From Chitinophagaceae bacterium 26-R-25 (GTDB taxonomy: Bacteria > Bacteroidota > Bacteroidia > Chitinophagales > Chitinophagaceae), in NCBI GenBank assembly GCA_029906195.1, contig JARWSJ010000004.1:124001-188000 (forward strand): 64,000 nucleotides of DNA, read 5' to 3'. Within the stretch, counting starts at the first letter, position 1. Each line of letters opens with the position of its first letter. The notes beneath the pieces were generated by a model. It was given only the letters and a program-made list of their open reading frames with translations. It did not search any database and was not told the origin of the DNA. Made by a program: the position numbers and the translations under genes. This document shows positions 1 through 9,500 of this stretch, one piece after another.

Positions 1-1314
1 AATAATCTTCCATTGGGTACCAGGGCCAGCAGAATCGAACGTAATGTTCATTATCTGGCCGACCTGAGATGTTATGATATTGCTAACCACAGTATCGCAA
101 ACTGCGGTGCTTTCGGTTACAGGTATGTCTATCCACTCCGGCGCATAATTTTCATTGGTGTATGCGTAACTCCATTCAATTTGCAATTCGCGTTGAGGGG
201 CTTTGGGGTTTCCAAATGCTGCGCTTTTTGTTGTTACGATAATAGGAACAAACCGCCTGTTGTTGATTTTATAAATTCCTTTACTCAAAAGCAGCTCCCG
301 CAACCTGTCATGATTTTTTTCATTGCTCACATATCCTACCATCCCTTTGTAATTCATTTGCTCAATTATTTGCACGTTTGTTTGCTGCGCTGGAAGGTTA
401 CTTGAGCCATAATAATTGCCTCCTATGAAAGATTCTGACTGATCACGCGCATATTCCGGATCCTTCTCTATTTCACCTAATATTCTAACAGAATCAAATC
501 CGCCAAGGCTGTTGAAGAAATTGAATTGCAATTTTTGATAGTCCTGGTTATAGTCAACATATACTTGGTAGGTGACGCTTTGAGAAACATCATTGACAAA
601 AACGCTTATCTGATAATAACGTACCTGCTTATCACCTGCCAGTTGATCAATGGCCAGCTGTTGCAGTCCTATCGGAATGTGATATATCGAGTATTGAAAG
701 TTCGTTGAATTGATCGGTGCAACCATGATAATGCTCTCATCCGTAGTTACATCAGAATAGAAAACTTTCACTTTTATTGACAGCTGGCTATTTTCCGGTT
801 CAGCATCATAGTGCATATAGGTTACCCAGGCATTTTGCCAGGCGGCAAGTTCAATCGATTGTGGTTGCCAGGTTAACCAATATTTGCCTGCATAGTTATC
901 AAAGAAATTATTCTTTTGCCACTTCTCATACGGAAGTCCTCCTTTCAATATAAAGTACGTAAACCCATCAGTAATCCATGGAGGATTACTATCTGTCAAT
1001 TCCCGGAAAGCAATATAAAAAGATCCTGATTGGCTCGCAGCGAGCGTGATTGAATTATCAATCAAAGGAAGCAAATAGGAGAGTTGACTGTCAAGTAATT
1101 TTTTCAAATCAAGTTGAACATTTCCTACAGCATCTACAGCGCATGGAAACTGAATGACCAATTTATAATCGGAATCATTGATCAGTTTGAAGAATAGTTG
1201 TACTTCAACACTTAATCCCGGAGTTGCAGGATCAATATCTGTGGTTAATTGATACCTGATAGGATTTTTGCTGAAGTTTATAAAATTCGGTCTTTCTGTT
1301 ATGATGATTGCCAT
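1..1314 (-). CDS. Phage structural protein, 3'-truncated by window edge
   Basis: An open frame runs from an ATG at 1314 off the left edge without a stop, giving at least 438 residues beginning MAIIITERPNF. It follows the preceding gene after 10 bases, so it belongs to the portal/connector operon. The composition is beta-rich with many aromatic residues, and there is no signal peptide. I do not recognise a named domain. Its position after connector and tail-terminator-like genes suggests a distal tail or baseplate component, which is inference only. Confidence 0.7.
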   Translation of the reverse strand, partial: MAIIITERPNFINFSKNPIRYQLTTDIDPATPGLSVEVQLFFKLINDSDYKLVIQFPCAVDAVGNVQLDLKKLLDSQLSYLLPLIDNSITLAASQSGSFYIAFRELTDSNPPWITDGFTYFILKGGLPYEKWQKNNFFDNYAGKYWLTWQPQSIELAAWQNAWVTYMHYDAEPENSQLSIKVKVFYSDVTTDESIIMVAPINSTNFQYSIYHIPIGLQQLAIDQLAGDKQVRYYQISVFVNDVSQSVTYQVYVDYNQDYQKLQFNFFNSLGGFDSVRILGEIEKDPEYARDQSESFIGGNYYGSSNLPAQQTNVQIIEQMNYKGMVGYVSNEKNHDRLRELLLSKGIYKINNRRFVPIIVTTKSAAFGNPKAPQRELQIEWSYAYTNENYAPEWIDIPVTESTAVCDTVVSNIITSQVGQIMNITFDSAGPGTQWKII

Positions 1315-1324
1315 TTGTAAATTA

Positions 1325-1819
1325 TTAAGTCAACCAATCTGATTCGTTATATTCATCACGATCTGTACTGAATGATATCGTGTATTCCCACCCGTATGCT
1401 GTTTGATCTTCTGGCCCAATTGGCTGAATCTGCGGATCCAAAAGTTTGTTCATGTAGAAACACCTGTCGCCTTCATCAAAATCTTTCTGAATTCTGGCGT
1501 CCAGTTGAGTGATTATTTTGTGTGCAAGATTTCTCGCATCAGCGATTGCTTTTTGAATGCCATTAGACGTACCAGTGGTTTTGACATTCACCAGTACCTG
1601 GATAAAGCTTGTATAAAGCCATAAACTTTCTTGCTTGCCAACGCCGGCAAACATCACATGCTTTACATATGGGGAGATTGCTTTGTCAGTGCTGCTAATA
1701 GCTTCATCTTCGCCAAAAGCATAAAAAACCTTTTTATCGGATTTGCCTTCTGATAAGAGTTTGTTTTTAGAACAGATCTCCTGAAGATATGCCTCGTGAT
1801 CGCCTATTAAGTTAGCCAT
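1325..1819 (-). CDS. Phage protein, possible tail terminator
   Basis: This 164-residue protein starts MANLIGDHEAYL and overlaps the end of the upstream gene by 8 bases, so the two are translationally coupled. It has no membrane segment or signal peptide. The last part (about residues 130-164) is a beta-rich stretch with many Asp/Glu residues. Size and place after portal and connector-type genes would fit a tail-terminator or neck protein. No diagnostic motif supports that, and function is unknown. Confidence 0.6.
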   Translation of the reverse strand: MANLIGDHEAYLQEICSKNKLLSEGKSDKKVFYAFGEDEAISSTDKAISPYVKHVMFAGVGKQESLWLYTSFIQVLVNVKTTGTSNGIQKAIADARNLAHKIITQLDARIQKDFDEGDRCFYMNKLLDPQIQPIGPEDQTAYGWEYTISFSTDRDEYNESDWLT

Positions 1820-2687
1820 GTGAATGTTTTATTTTATCCATTTCAGCTTCCATCCTGTCAGCCTCCGCAATTACCTCATTAAGTTCCATGAGCAAAGTAT
1901 CTACATGCAAATCCTGCACTTTATCAAAGTCACCAAAGTGGCCTCCCTTCGATATCATGCGCATTACGCTCCAGAGCCCATAAAGAGTAGTGCCTTCTCC
2001 GTCTGACTTTTCAAATACACGCGGATTGTTAGCTATTTTTTTCTCCCTGGCGCCTTGATAGAATAACGCGATCGCCTGCTTGATTTCAGGTGGCCAAGTC
2101 TCAATTTTGGGTAGATAGGTTGCAGTCAGGTTAGGATTAAACGCGATCCTGATATCGCCATCTGGATTACCTTTCCTGTCATAGTTTCTTTTCGATGGAC
2201 GATACAAGGTAGCAACCAGGTAATTCAGGAAGGAGATTTGATTGGTTTCTCTCCATTGCGTAAAATAGAACTCACTACAGAAAAACTCTGCTGCTTTTAC
2301 ATTGGCCAGATCATCATTCGGTCCATGGAATGTTTTTACTACAGGAAGAAGATTAACCGTCAGGTCCGCCGTTTCCATTATAAATGCGGTGCAGCTGTCT
2401 ACCGCATGCATGAATCGTTCTGTACGATCAAGATATTTTTTAAAGGGTCCAGGAATCAATGGAGCATTTATCCATTGGTCAAGGTGCAGGAATCTGAAAT
2501 ATCCTGTCATCTTGAATATTTTAAACCAGGTAAATCCGCTTATTATTTTAAACAACGAAATTCTTCCTTTTGAAACATCCTTGTTGCCGTACAATATTTT
2601 CATAATGGCAATGAGTTGTTTCCCAGACAACTCATTCCAGTGATCAGGGATATCAATCAATTTGCCTTTATATAAAATGACGTTCAT
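1812..2687 (-). CDS. Phage protein of unknown function (291 aa)
   Basis: The 291-residue soluble protein starts MNVILYKGKLIDIPDHW directly beside the stop of the preceding connector gene (2688). It is rich in aromatic and basic residues and ends in a charged, helical tail (about residues 255-285, many Glu/Asp/Lys). I cannot name a family. Tight packing inside the portal/connector operon indicates a virion morphogenesis role. A tail assembly chaperone is conceivable but not shown. Confidence 0.6.
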   Translation of the reverse strand: MNVILYKGKLIDIPDHWNELSGKQLIAIMKILYGNKDVSKGRISLFKIISGFTWFKIFKMTGYFRFLHLDQWINAPLIPGPFKKYLDRTERFMHAVDSCTAFIMETADLTVNLLPVVKTFHGPNDDLANVKAAEFFCSEFYFTQWRETNQISFLNYLVATLYRPSKRNYDRKGNPDGDIRIAFNPNLTATYLPKIETWPPEIKQAIALFYQGAREKKIANNPRVFEKSDGEGTTLYGLWSVMRMISKGGHFGDFDKVQDLHVDTLLMELNEVIAEADRMEAEMDKIKHSHG

Positions 2688-3671
2688 TTAGAATCTGAAT
2701 ATTTTTTTACCAGCGTTAGGATCTGGTTTGGGTTGTGACGGGGGCGATGGTGCCACGTAGAAATCACTCTCGAAAAAGATAGTGAATGCACTCTCCGAAG
2801 CGGTAGCGTTAAGGTAATCGATAGCTGCTGTGAGATAGGTGTTTCCATCTCTGTCGCAAGCCTGCATCAATAGATTCAGTTGGTCACCGTTCGCAGGATC
2901 CTTGCCAGCATCCTTAGAATCCACAGTTCCATTTTTAACTGTAAAACCAGCGTCGCTGATTTCCACGGGTAATTTTTCAACTGCGTGCTTAATGCAAAAA
3001 TGAGCGATGCTTTTTTTCAATTTTTCGATAACGAACTTCTCATCATCTGAAGGCGTGACTAGAGCCTTCAGGCTATCAAAAAAAGCTTTACCAATAGAAG
3101 GGTTGATATAGATCGATTCAACATCACCCATCACGCCGAGTAATGAATTATACGTTTGATAAGGGTGTTGAAGCATGTAATTATCAGAATACTCAATCGG
3201 GTCCTTAAGCAAGTACCTGGTCCGTCTTTTATATCCGCTGCCATCTACCCATACTGGGAATTTATCTTTATTGCTTTCCAGGAATTTCAACATGCTTTCG
3301 ATGCCCTGGTAATACCTGTTGCTCAAATAATCTTTCACGCTTTCAAACTCCCATCGATATGCTGCAGGCATGCTATCTGTTGTTGTGCGTCGTACCCCTG
3401 CTTCCGTAATCTTTCCGTGAATGATTGCCAGCTCATCGTAAAAGGCGATAGCAGCTAATGGTTTTTGTATTTTACTAAGAAGCTTCGTTTGGTCCGGATT
3501 CAATGAATTTCCATCATAGGCAGCTTGAATTTGTTCATACAATTCATTTCCGAGTAGCGGAATGAAATAAGTTTCCTCCGCACTTTCTACATCCGGGATA
3601 GAGGTATTATCATCCAGGTTACTGATCTTCAAAACCGCTTTAATCTCATCAATTGTTTTGATCAATGCCAT
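2688..3671 (-). CDS. Head-tail connector-like protein (DUF6712 type)
   Basis: The 327-residue protein has two similar halves. Residues about 1-120 (an N-terminal helix, then a pattern reading AEETYFIPLLGNELYEQI) are echoed from about residue 180 (VESIYINPSIGKAFFDSL, then a helix ending HFCIKHAVEKLP). This two-lobed helical layout fits what I recall of DUF6712 proteins of Bacteroidota prophages, and resembles a duplicated gp6-type head-tail connector. It lies three bases downstream of the portal-like gene, the usual place for a connector. The C-terminus is Pro-rich. The family name is from memory and moderately certain; the connector role is inference. Confidence 0.6.
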   Translation of the reverse strand: MALIKTIDEIKAVLKISNLDDNTSIPDVESAEETYFIPLLGNELYEQIQAAYDGNSLNPDQTKLLSKIQKPLAAIAFYDELAIIHGKITEAGVRRTTTDSMPAAYRWEFESVKDYLSNRYYQGIESMLKFLESNKDKFPVWVDGSGYKRRTRYLLKDPIEYSDNYMLQHPYQTYNSLLGVMGDVESIYINPSIGKAFFDSLKALVTPSDDEKFVIEKLKKSIAHFCIKHAVEKLPVEISDAGFTVKNGTVDSKDAGKDPANGDQLNLLMQACDRDGNTYLTAAIDYLNATASESAFTIFFESDFYVAPSPPSQPKPDPNAGKKIFRF

Positions 3672-3673
3672 GG

Positions 3674-5053
3674 TTAGTTCGTTTTTGTTTCAGTGCTTTT
3701 GCCTTTATCAAGCGTGGTTAGTACAAGGCCAGGAAATCGCCAAACGATCTTTTCATCCCAACCATTAACTTTTTTAACGATGTTTAGGTATCTGGAAATT
3801 TTTTGACGCTCAAGTTCCTGAATCATTACTTGCACCAGAGCTGCTTCGCGAATATTACTTCCGCTGCCAGCGCCACCGCTATAAGGCCCGCCAGGCATAT
3901 CCGCACCCATCAGCGCAGGGTTCATCATTAATGCAAAAAGGATTTCTGAATTGGCTGCTGCAGAATCAGGCAATAGTTCCCCCTGTTTGGTTGAATCTTC
4001 GATTGGCTTGATTTCAATGAGAGGCGTCGCTGTTTTGGAAATAGGATCCCAATTCCCAGGAACGAAGATGCTCTTATAAGCGTTCTTACCACCGGTAAGA
4101 TATTCGTCAATGCTATCATACACCTCGTTTCTCTTTTGCTCTTTTTCCGCAGCTGTATATTTGTTCCAGTCGGCCTTACCGAATGCTAATTCCCAGTACC
4201 CGTCATAAATCGTTACGACATATTTTAAGCGAATGTTATTGTTAAACATCGCAGCCTTCATTTCCGGAACGCCTTTGGCGATATCAACCCACATTTTTGC
4301 GGAGTACCAAAGTGCCATGCTGTAGTAATGTCTTCCCCATGAAGGTATTCTCCCAGCAAGCGCGAACTCTCTGCCTTTTCGCTCATCGGCATTAAGTTGT
4401 GTCAGGTGCGCTGCAGGGCCAATGCGCGGTAGCATTTCGATCTTTATAATCCGGTCGTCTTGCGGATCATACGCTGCAATATTTTCCCATTCGGCGCAGA
4501 AATAGGCGTTTTTTATCAGGCCTGACTTATCCTGCTTTTCAAGACGCATCTCAGTTACGTCATGGCGCCAGCAAAGTCCGAGCTTTTCTCCATTATTTGA
4601 AAACTTAAATCTTGCAACATCATTGCCCATGCCTATGCTATCCTTGAACCATCCGAGCGAACTATCCATTAGGTCGTTCTCTTCCGCCCAATCCAACACT
4701 TCCGGATCCAGGCAAGGTTCAAGAATTTCACCTTTGTCTGCTTCCCATCCTTTAACGAAAAATGGCTTAGGGCCATATCCTAAACCGAAACGAGCTTTGC
4801 CATCAATGCCGGCATTAAGCACACCACATTCTTCAATGTCGCAGGTCATATGATGTGGTAAAAGATTGTCTTGGCCCCATGGTGCCCACGGCGTGCCGGT
4901 CAAATCATCCTTGGAAAGCTTTTCCGCTTTCGGCGCAGATGTGCTTTCGGTTGGGGAAGCGGCTTTAGCAGATTTATTCGGATATCCGCTCAAATCAAGA
5001 AAAGCTACGCTCTTGCTGTTGCCAAAACCAATACCGTTTTTAACTGTACTCAT
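3674..5053 (-). CDS. Portal-like protein
   Basis: This 459-residue protein is probably the dodecameric portal of the head vertex. The N-terminal 60 residues are a disordered Ser/Lys/Ala-rich arm. A mixed core follows, and near residues 375-440 comes a Gly-rich loop (MGADMPGGPYSGGAGSGS) leading into a long helix and the aromatic segment WDEKIVWRFPG, the pattern of the portal crown and stem region. It overlaps the upstream gene by 4 bases (start 5053, stop 5050) and is followed at once by the connector-like gene. It lies downstream of the tape-measure gene, not next to the protease and capsid genes as is usual. The portal call rests on overall pattern, not on a catalytic motif. Confidence 0.6.
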   Translation of the reverse strand: MSTVKNGIGFGNSKSVAFLDLSGYPNKSAKAASPTESTSAPKAEKLSKDDLTGTPWAPWGQDNLLPHHMTCDIEECGVLNAGIDGKARFGLGYGPKPFFVKGWEADKGEILEPCLDPEVLDWAEENDLMDSSLGWFKDSIGMGNDVARFKFSNNGEKLGLCWRHDVTEMRLEKQDKSGLIKNAYFCAEWENIAAYDPQDDRIIKIEMLPRIGPAAHLTQLNADERKGREFALAGRIPSWGRHYYSMALWYSAKMWVDIAKGVPEMKAAMFNNNIRLKYVVTIYDGYWELAFGKADWNKYTAAEKEQKRNEVYDSIDEYLTGGKNAYKSIFVPGNWDPISKTATPLIEIKPIEDSTKQGELLPDSAAANSEILFALMMNPALMGADMPGGPYSGGAGSGSNIREAALVQVMIQELERQKISRYLNIVKKVNGWDEKIVWRFPGLVLTTLDKGKSTETKTN

Positions 5054-5367
5054 ACCACCCTTTTACCGTTGAATTTGCAAATGAGCCGGATATGTACCGG
5101 CCTTATTTCCATGGTTGCAGGATTGATGATCATCTTCTTTTTGCTGGTTCGTAGCTCCCGATCCTCTTTGTTTTTGTTGATGCTGTTTTTTTTGAGAATC
5201 ACATCGGGAGTACTTTCGAGCAAACATTTCTTCCAACCGTTTCTTTCTTTGACTTGGCCACCGGTACCACGATTGATATCCGCCGTAACGTGAACCATGT
5301 TGAACACGCGACCACTATCTATGTACTCGAGAACTTCTGAAAGAGTGATGTATTCATCGCCGACCAT
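5050..5367 (-). CDS. Small phage protein, first gene of portal operon
   Basis: This 105-residue basic protein starts MVGDEYITLSEVLEYIDS and ends overlapping the portal start by 4 bases. Residues 1-30 read like a short regulatory or substrate-binding helix pair; the middle is Lys/Arg rich. I do not recognise it. It is the first gene of the portal/connector unit and its ATG lies 32 nt after a CTGTCCTTT box, shared with three other phage units. Confidence 0.6.
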   Translation of the reverse strand: MVGDEYITLSEVLEYIDSGRVFNMVHVTADINRGTGGQVKERNGWKKCLLESTPDVILKKNSINKNKEDRELRTSKKKMIINPATMEIRPVHIRLICKFNGKRVV

Positions 5368-5408
5368 GCAGCTAAATTGCTGTAATTAGTAGGGGAGAGA
5401 AAGGACAG
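5368..5408 (-). promoter_or_regulatory. Phage CTGTCCTTT upstream element (copy 1)
   Basis: On the minus strand CTGTCCTTT (5408-5400) lies exactly 32 nt before the ATG at 5367. Between them are a pyrimidine-rich tract, TACTAATT, and a GCAGC/GCTGC hairpin touching the ATG. The stretch is almost identical to that upstream of the gene starting at 23170. Probably a phage late promoter or leader; the role is inferred. Confidence 0.6.
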
Positions 5409-5414
5409 TAATGT

Positions 5415-6215
5415 TTAATGGAATTTGTTATTGGCTTTTAAAACAGAATCTATTTTGTGAACTTCTTCAATATTACAACTCCTGAATTCGTATTCGTTGT
5501 TAAATCCATAATAATGAAAGTAAAACTTATTCTTAAGAAGGGTATCAATGACTTCGTCTTTAAACTCAAAAATGTCAACAGTGTAGAAATTTTTTACACC
5601 GGAAGCAGATAATACAAATGTGTGTTGAAATGAACCTGATCCCTCTGGAGGGATAACGTCTGAAGAATGAAAACTCCCAATATTTGAAGACACATATTCA
5701 AAATTACTCGTCACAGCGTATTCTGTTATTTTGAAGTTGAACGCATTTCTTTTTCCAATATTCTTATAAAACGTTGTTACGATTGGTTTCTTGAATCCTT
5801 TAAAATCATCAAAAGTTCTATCTATTGTTTTTTCTGTCGATATAATATTTCCTTTATCCAGTACGACTTGTAGGTCAAGTAGTTTTTTTTGCAGGACATA
5901 TTGTGACTTGGCGACCTTGCCTTGATAAGTAATAGCATTAAGACTCAAACTGTCTTTTATATCTTGCGACGAATCGGATAATATTTTTTGCTTTTTATCC
6001 TCAGCTCTGTCGGTTTTCGCCTGTTCAATCTGACTATTGACTTGAGCGAATTGCTTATTGAATTGACAAGTAGAAAAGATTAAGGTCCCAACAGTAGCAA
6101 GTGAAGCAAAAATTGTAGCCCACTTTGTACCGATTTCCAGCTTACTGTTATCGTTTGGCGGTTGGTTTTGGGATCGTGGCATTTGAACGTGAATGTTACG
6201 GTTTCTGGTGGCCAT
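5415..6215 (-). CDS. Membrane-anchored protein, possible prophage cargo
   Basis: The 266-residue protein has a hydrophilic N-terminus of about 30 residues, one membrane segment (about residues 31-50, WATIFASLATVGTLIFSTC), a coiled-coil-like charged segment (about 55-85) and a beta-rich C-terminal domain. This resembles a single-pass inner-membrane sensor or exclusion protein rather than a virion part. It has its own spacers on both sides (about 61 and 47 bases) between the tape-measure unit and the portal unit, and its codons look more AT-rich than its neighbours. A moron-type cargo gene is my inference; no family is recognised. Confidence 0.6.
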   Translation of the reverse strand: MATRNRNIHVQMPRSQNQPPNDNSKLEIGTKWATIFASLATVGTLIFSTCQFNKQFAQVNSQIEQAKTDRAEDKKQKILSDSSQDIKDSLSLNAITYQGKVAKSQYVLQKKLLDLQVVLDKGNIISTEKTIDRTFDDFKGFKKPIVTTFYKNIGKRNAFNFKITEYAVTSNFEYVSSNIGSFHSSDVIPPEGSGSFQHTFVLSASGVKNFYTVDIFEFKDEVIDTLLKNKFYFHYYGFNNEYEFRSCNIEEVHKIDSVLKANNKFH

Positions 6216-6276
6216 ATTATGCTATTAAAGCCTGTAATAATTTATAAGTCAAAATAGCAATTATTTTTGATTCTCA

Positions 6277-6597
6277 TTATCGTTTAAGCTGCATCCACTT
6301 TTCAACGACATATTCCACTCCAATTTCCTTCGAGCTTTCTGTTGCTTTATTTATGTAATAATTGAGTAATGAAACGAGATCTCCCTTGGAGTAATTGTCT
6401 GTACTTTGAACAAATACACCAGCCTTTTGCAGCCACTTCAATTTTAATTCCAGGCTCACGAAAATATTATTGCGAAGCTTGTATCGAAAGCTTGCCGCGG
6501 CTCGGTAATCCATGCCAATTCCGCGGCGTTTTCTTCGAGCAGCTTTATCAGTGTTTAAAAGCTTTACAAATTCGGTATTTACTTTTTCAATGTTCAT
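6277..6597 (-). CDS. Small basic phage protein downstream of tape measure
   Basis: This 106-residue, Lys/Arg-rich helical protein starts at 6597 and overlaps the tape-measure stop by 4 bases (ATGA), so it is translationally coupled to it. There is no signal peptide or membrane helix. In many phages the gene after the tape measure encodes a distal tail component, but this one is small and positively charged, and I cannot assign it. Confidence 0.6.
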   Translation of the reverse strand: MNIEKVNTEFVKLLNTDKAARRKRRGIGMDYRAAASFRYKLRNNIFVSLELKLKWLQKAGVFVQSTDNYSKGDLVSLLNYYINKATESSKEIGVEYVVEKWMQLKR

Positions 6598-9500
6598 GAT
6601 ATCATTCCATTATTTCGGATCTCGTTTATTCTGGTTGCCTTGGCCTCATATTGGCCATAAACAACGTTGGCAATAATGGGCTCATTAAGACGATTGTAGA
6701 GCATTAACATCACAGACGTGTTTTGCTCTATCATCTGATTGTTTTGATTACTGGCAGCTGATACCTGGGCATTTTGCGTGCTGGCGGCAAACACCCCACC
6801 TGAAGCATACCATCCAACTTTTTGCATGCTTCCGGTAACCCGAGGAATATTTATTTGCAAAGGGGACGTGCTAAGCCATTTTGGTTGCAACGTTGCGCCG
6901 CTTTCCCAGTTCACGCCGCCATGGTAGGAATTCAACGCACTGGCAATCTGGGAAGGGGTTCCGCTAACACTGTAGCGATTTTTGTCAGCCATCGTATGTT
7001 TGTTTATTATGCCCTCTCCTCCTTCCACATATGCAACCGTCTGATTTGTTTCTGGGTTTTTTACAGGCATTCCTTTGTGTTTACTTTGGTGGCTAGGCCC
7101 TTGTAACAAAGAGCCGGTACCTTTCCCAAAACTTGGCGGGTCCTGATTCTCGATTATTCCTATCTGTGCTGCTGCAAAAACTCCTGCAGCAAGTGCAAAT
7201 GCCAACGCAACAGGATAAGGAACACCAGGCGTTGCAAGTGCATTGACAGCAGCTTGTGCACCTGAAATAATCGCTTGAATCTCGGCTGCCTCCTGGTTCT
7301 TTTCAAACTCCTTACGTTTTATCTCTGCTTGCTTCGTTTTGAAAGCCTGGTCGGCAGCTAATACCTTTTGATCGTATTGCTTTTGACTTATGAGTTTTTG
7401 GTCAAGCTGCTTCTGATAGCTGCTTTTCCTTTGTTCATTGATTGATTGTTCGTTGGATAACTGGTTTTCAAGTTGGGTAATTTGATTTTGAGATATCTGT
7501 GAATAGATATTCGCTACTTGACTTGCATAGTTAATTACAAGTTGAAGTCTTTCTGTCAAATGCTGGCGATCGAGATCCTCTTGCTTTTGATCAAATTCAG
7601 CATTGATTAAATCAATTTCGTTTGAGCCTTTTCTGCTTGCCTCGATAGCAACTTTTCTTTCCTCCTCGAGCAGAGCTTTTTTGGCTTCCAGTTGCTTTTT
7701 GCCACTACTTGTCAATGCCTGCAGCTGCAAGCCATAAATCTTTTCATTGTATGCATCCTGCGCTTTAATCCCATCGATCATTTGCTGATCCTGCGTTTGC
7801 TTCATGATCTTATCAGAAGCTGATTTTAAACGGGTGCCGATGGCATTAAGGGACTCATCAACAGAGTCTAGATCAATGAGGTCTGGTATCTTTATTTTAT
7901 TAAAGCCTTTTTGTAAGAAGTCTGTAGTTGCATTTTCAATTTCCCTTGAACGTAAGTCATTAGCCTGTGATATCAATGGCTTATATCCTTTGGCCTTTTT
8001 AACCAAGTCATCGAACTTGAAATTTATCTCTCCAATCTTCTTCATAAAATTCGTGAGGTCATCGAGTTGAAGTCCACGGTCAATTTTGGTTAATTCGTCT
8101 TGCAGTTCTTTCCTTTCATGTAGTAATTTTTTCAGCTGTTCTTCTGTGAGCTGCTGCTTTTTTATCAATTCCTCCGCCTTTTTCTGTGCATCGTCAAGCT
8201 TTTTCTGTTCATCCGGGTCTACTTCGATAAGAGGAATGCCCTTTAAGGTTTTAATTTTATCCTGAAGAGTTGATATTGTAATTGCAATTTGCGCAGCCTG
8301 ATCACGGATCTTGTTTATTTCTGCATCTGTCGCCTCTCGCGTTAAGGTTTGTCCGCCACCGAATCCAGTAGAACCGCCGCTTTGCATGGTCTCATCAATA
8401 ATAATATTACCTTTTGCGTTTCTTCTGTTCAAAGCTTTTTCTATAGAGTCTTGTAGTTTTATTGCTTCCGATAATTGTGCCTCTCTTTTATCAATCTCCT
8501 TTTGATTATCGAATTCAATTAAACGTCTTTGCCGCTCAATGAAATCATGTATTTTTTGAGAGCTGATTGCAATAGCATTCCCATATTTATCGAACTGAGT
8601 AACAGCGGAGGGAAGTATATTTCCTATCTCGCCAATGATCTTTTTTAGTTCTGTTTGCTCGGTTACAGATCTGTTTGATTTGTTGTTTAACTCTTCATAC
8701 TTTGACAGCAATGGCTCTATTTGTGATTCAAGTTTTTTGAATTCAGATTTTCGATCGTCAAAAGCATCGCTCGAAGATTTTGATGCAGCTGTTAAATCGC
8801 TGAAAGCTTTCGCAACTGCATTTAATCCTTTGGCCAGAGTAGTTCCGGTAAACCATGATGAAATATTTTTCCCGATCTTTTCGAGGTTGGCACCAAACGT
8901 TTCATTCTTTAACCTATAAGCATCAGTTATCTGGCTAGTCTCTTTTAACTGATCCCCTGCAGCTTTAATTTTCCCCCTAAAGAAATCTGCTTTTTGCCCT
9001 AAAACTCCCAATGTTGAGATAACCCTTGCGCCCCCTGCATCTGCATCCTTGAATGCTCCAGCAATTTCGCTGAAGCCATTTTTATTTTTTGTAAGACCTT
9101 CCGCCAACTGGAGCAATGCTTCCGTTGGCGTATTGTTCAAAGTATTATAGAACTCCTTTACCTCTTTTCCAGCAAGCTTTGCATACTTTGGTACGTCCTG
9201 TGCGATCTTCGTTATCAATTGGGATACTGCTGTTGCAGACACTTCCGATGTTTGGCCGAGCTCTTCGAATCCTGCTGCCAAACCAAGCGAGCTTTCAAGC
9301 GTAACATTTGCAGTACTTGCAACACCTGCCAATCGCTTTGTAAAGTCAACCAGGAATCCGCCAGTGGCTACGCCGCTATTTGCAAGTCCAACAATTGCAT
9401 TACCAATTTCAAGCATTCTATCGCCTGTAACCTTTGCGCCTTTATCATATACATTGATGATTTTACCAAGCTCTGTTGTTACCTGATCTGCATTCCCCAA

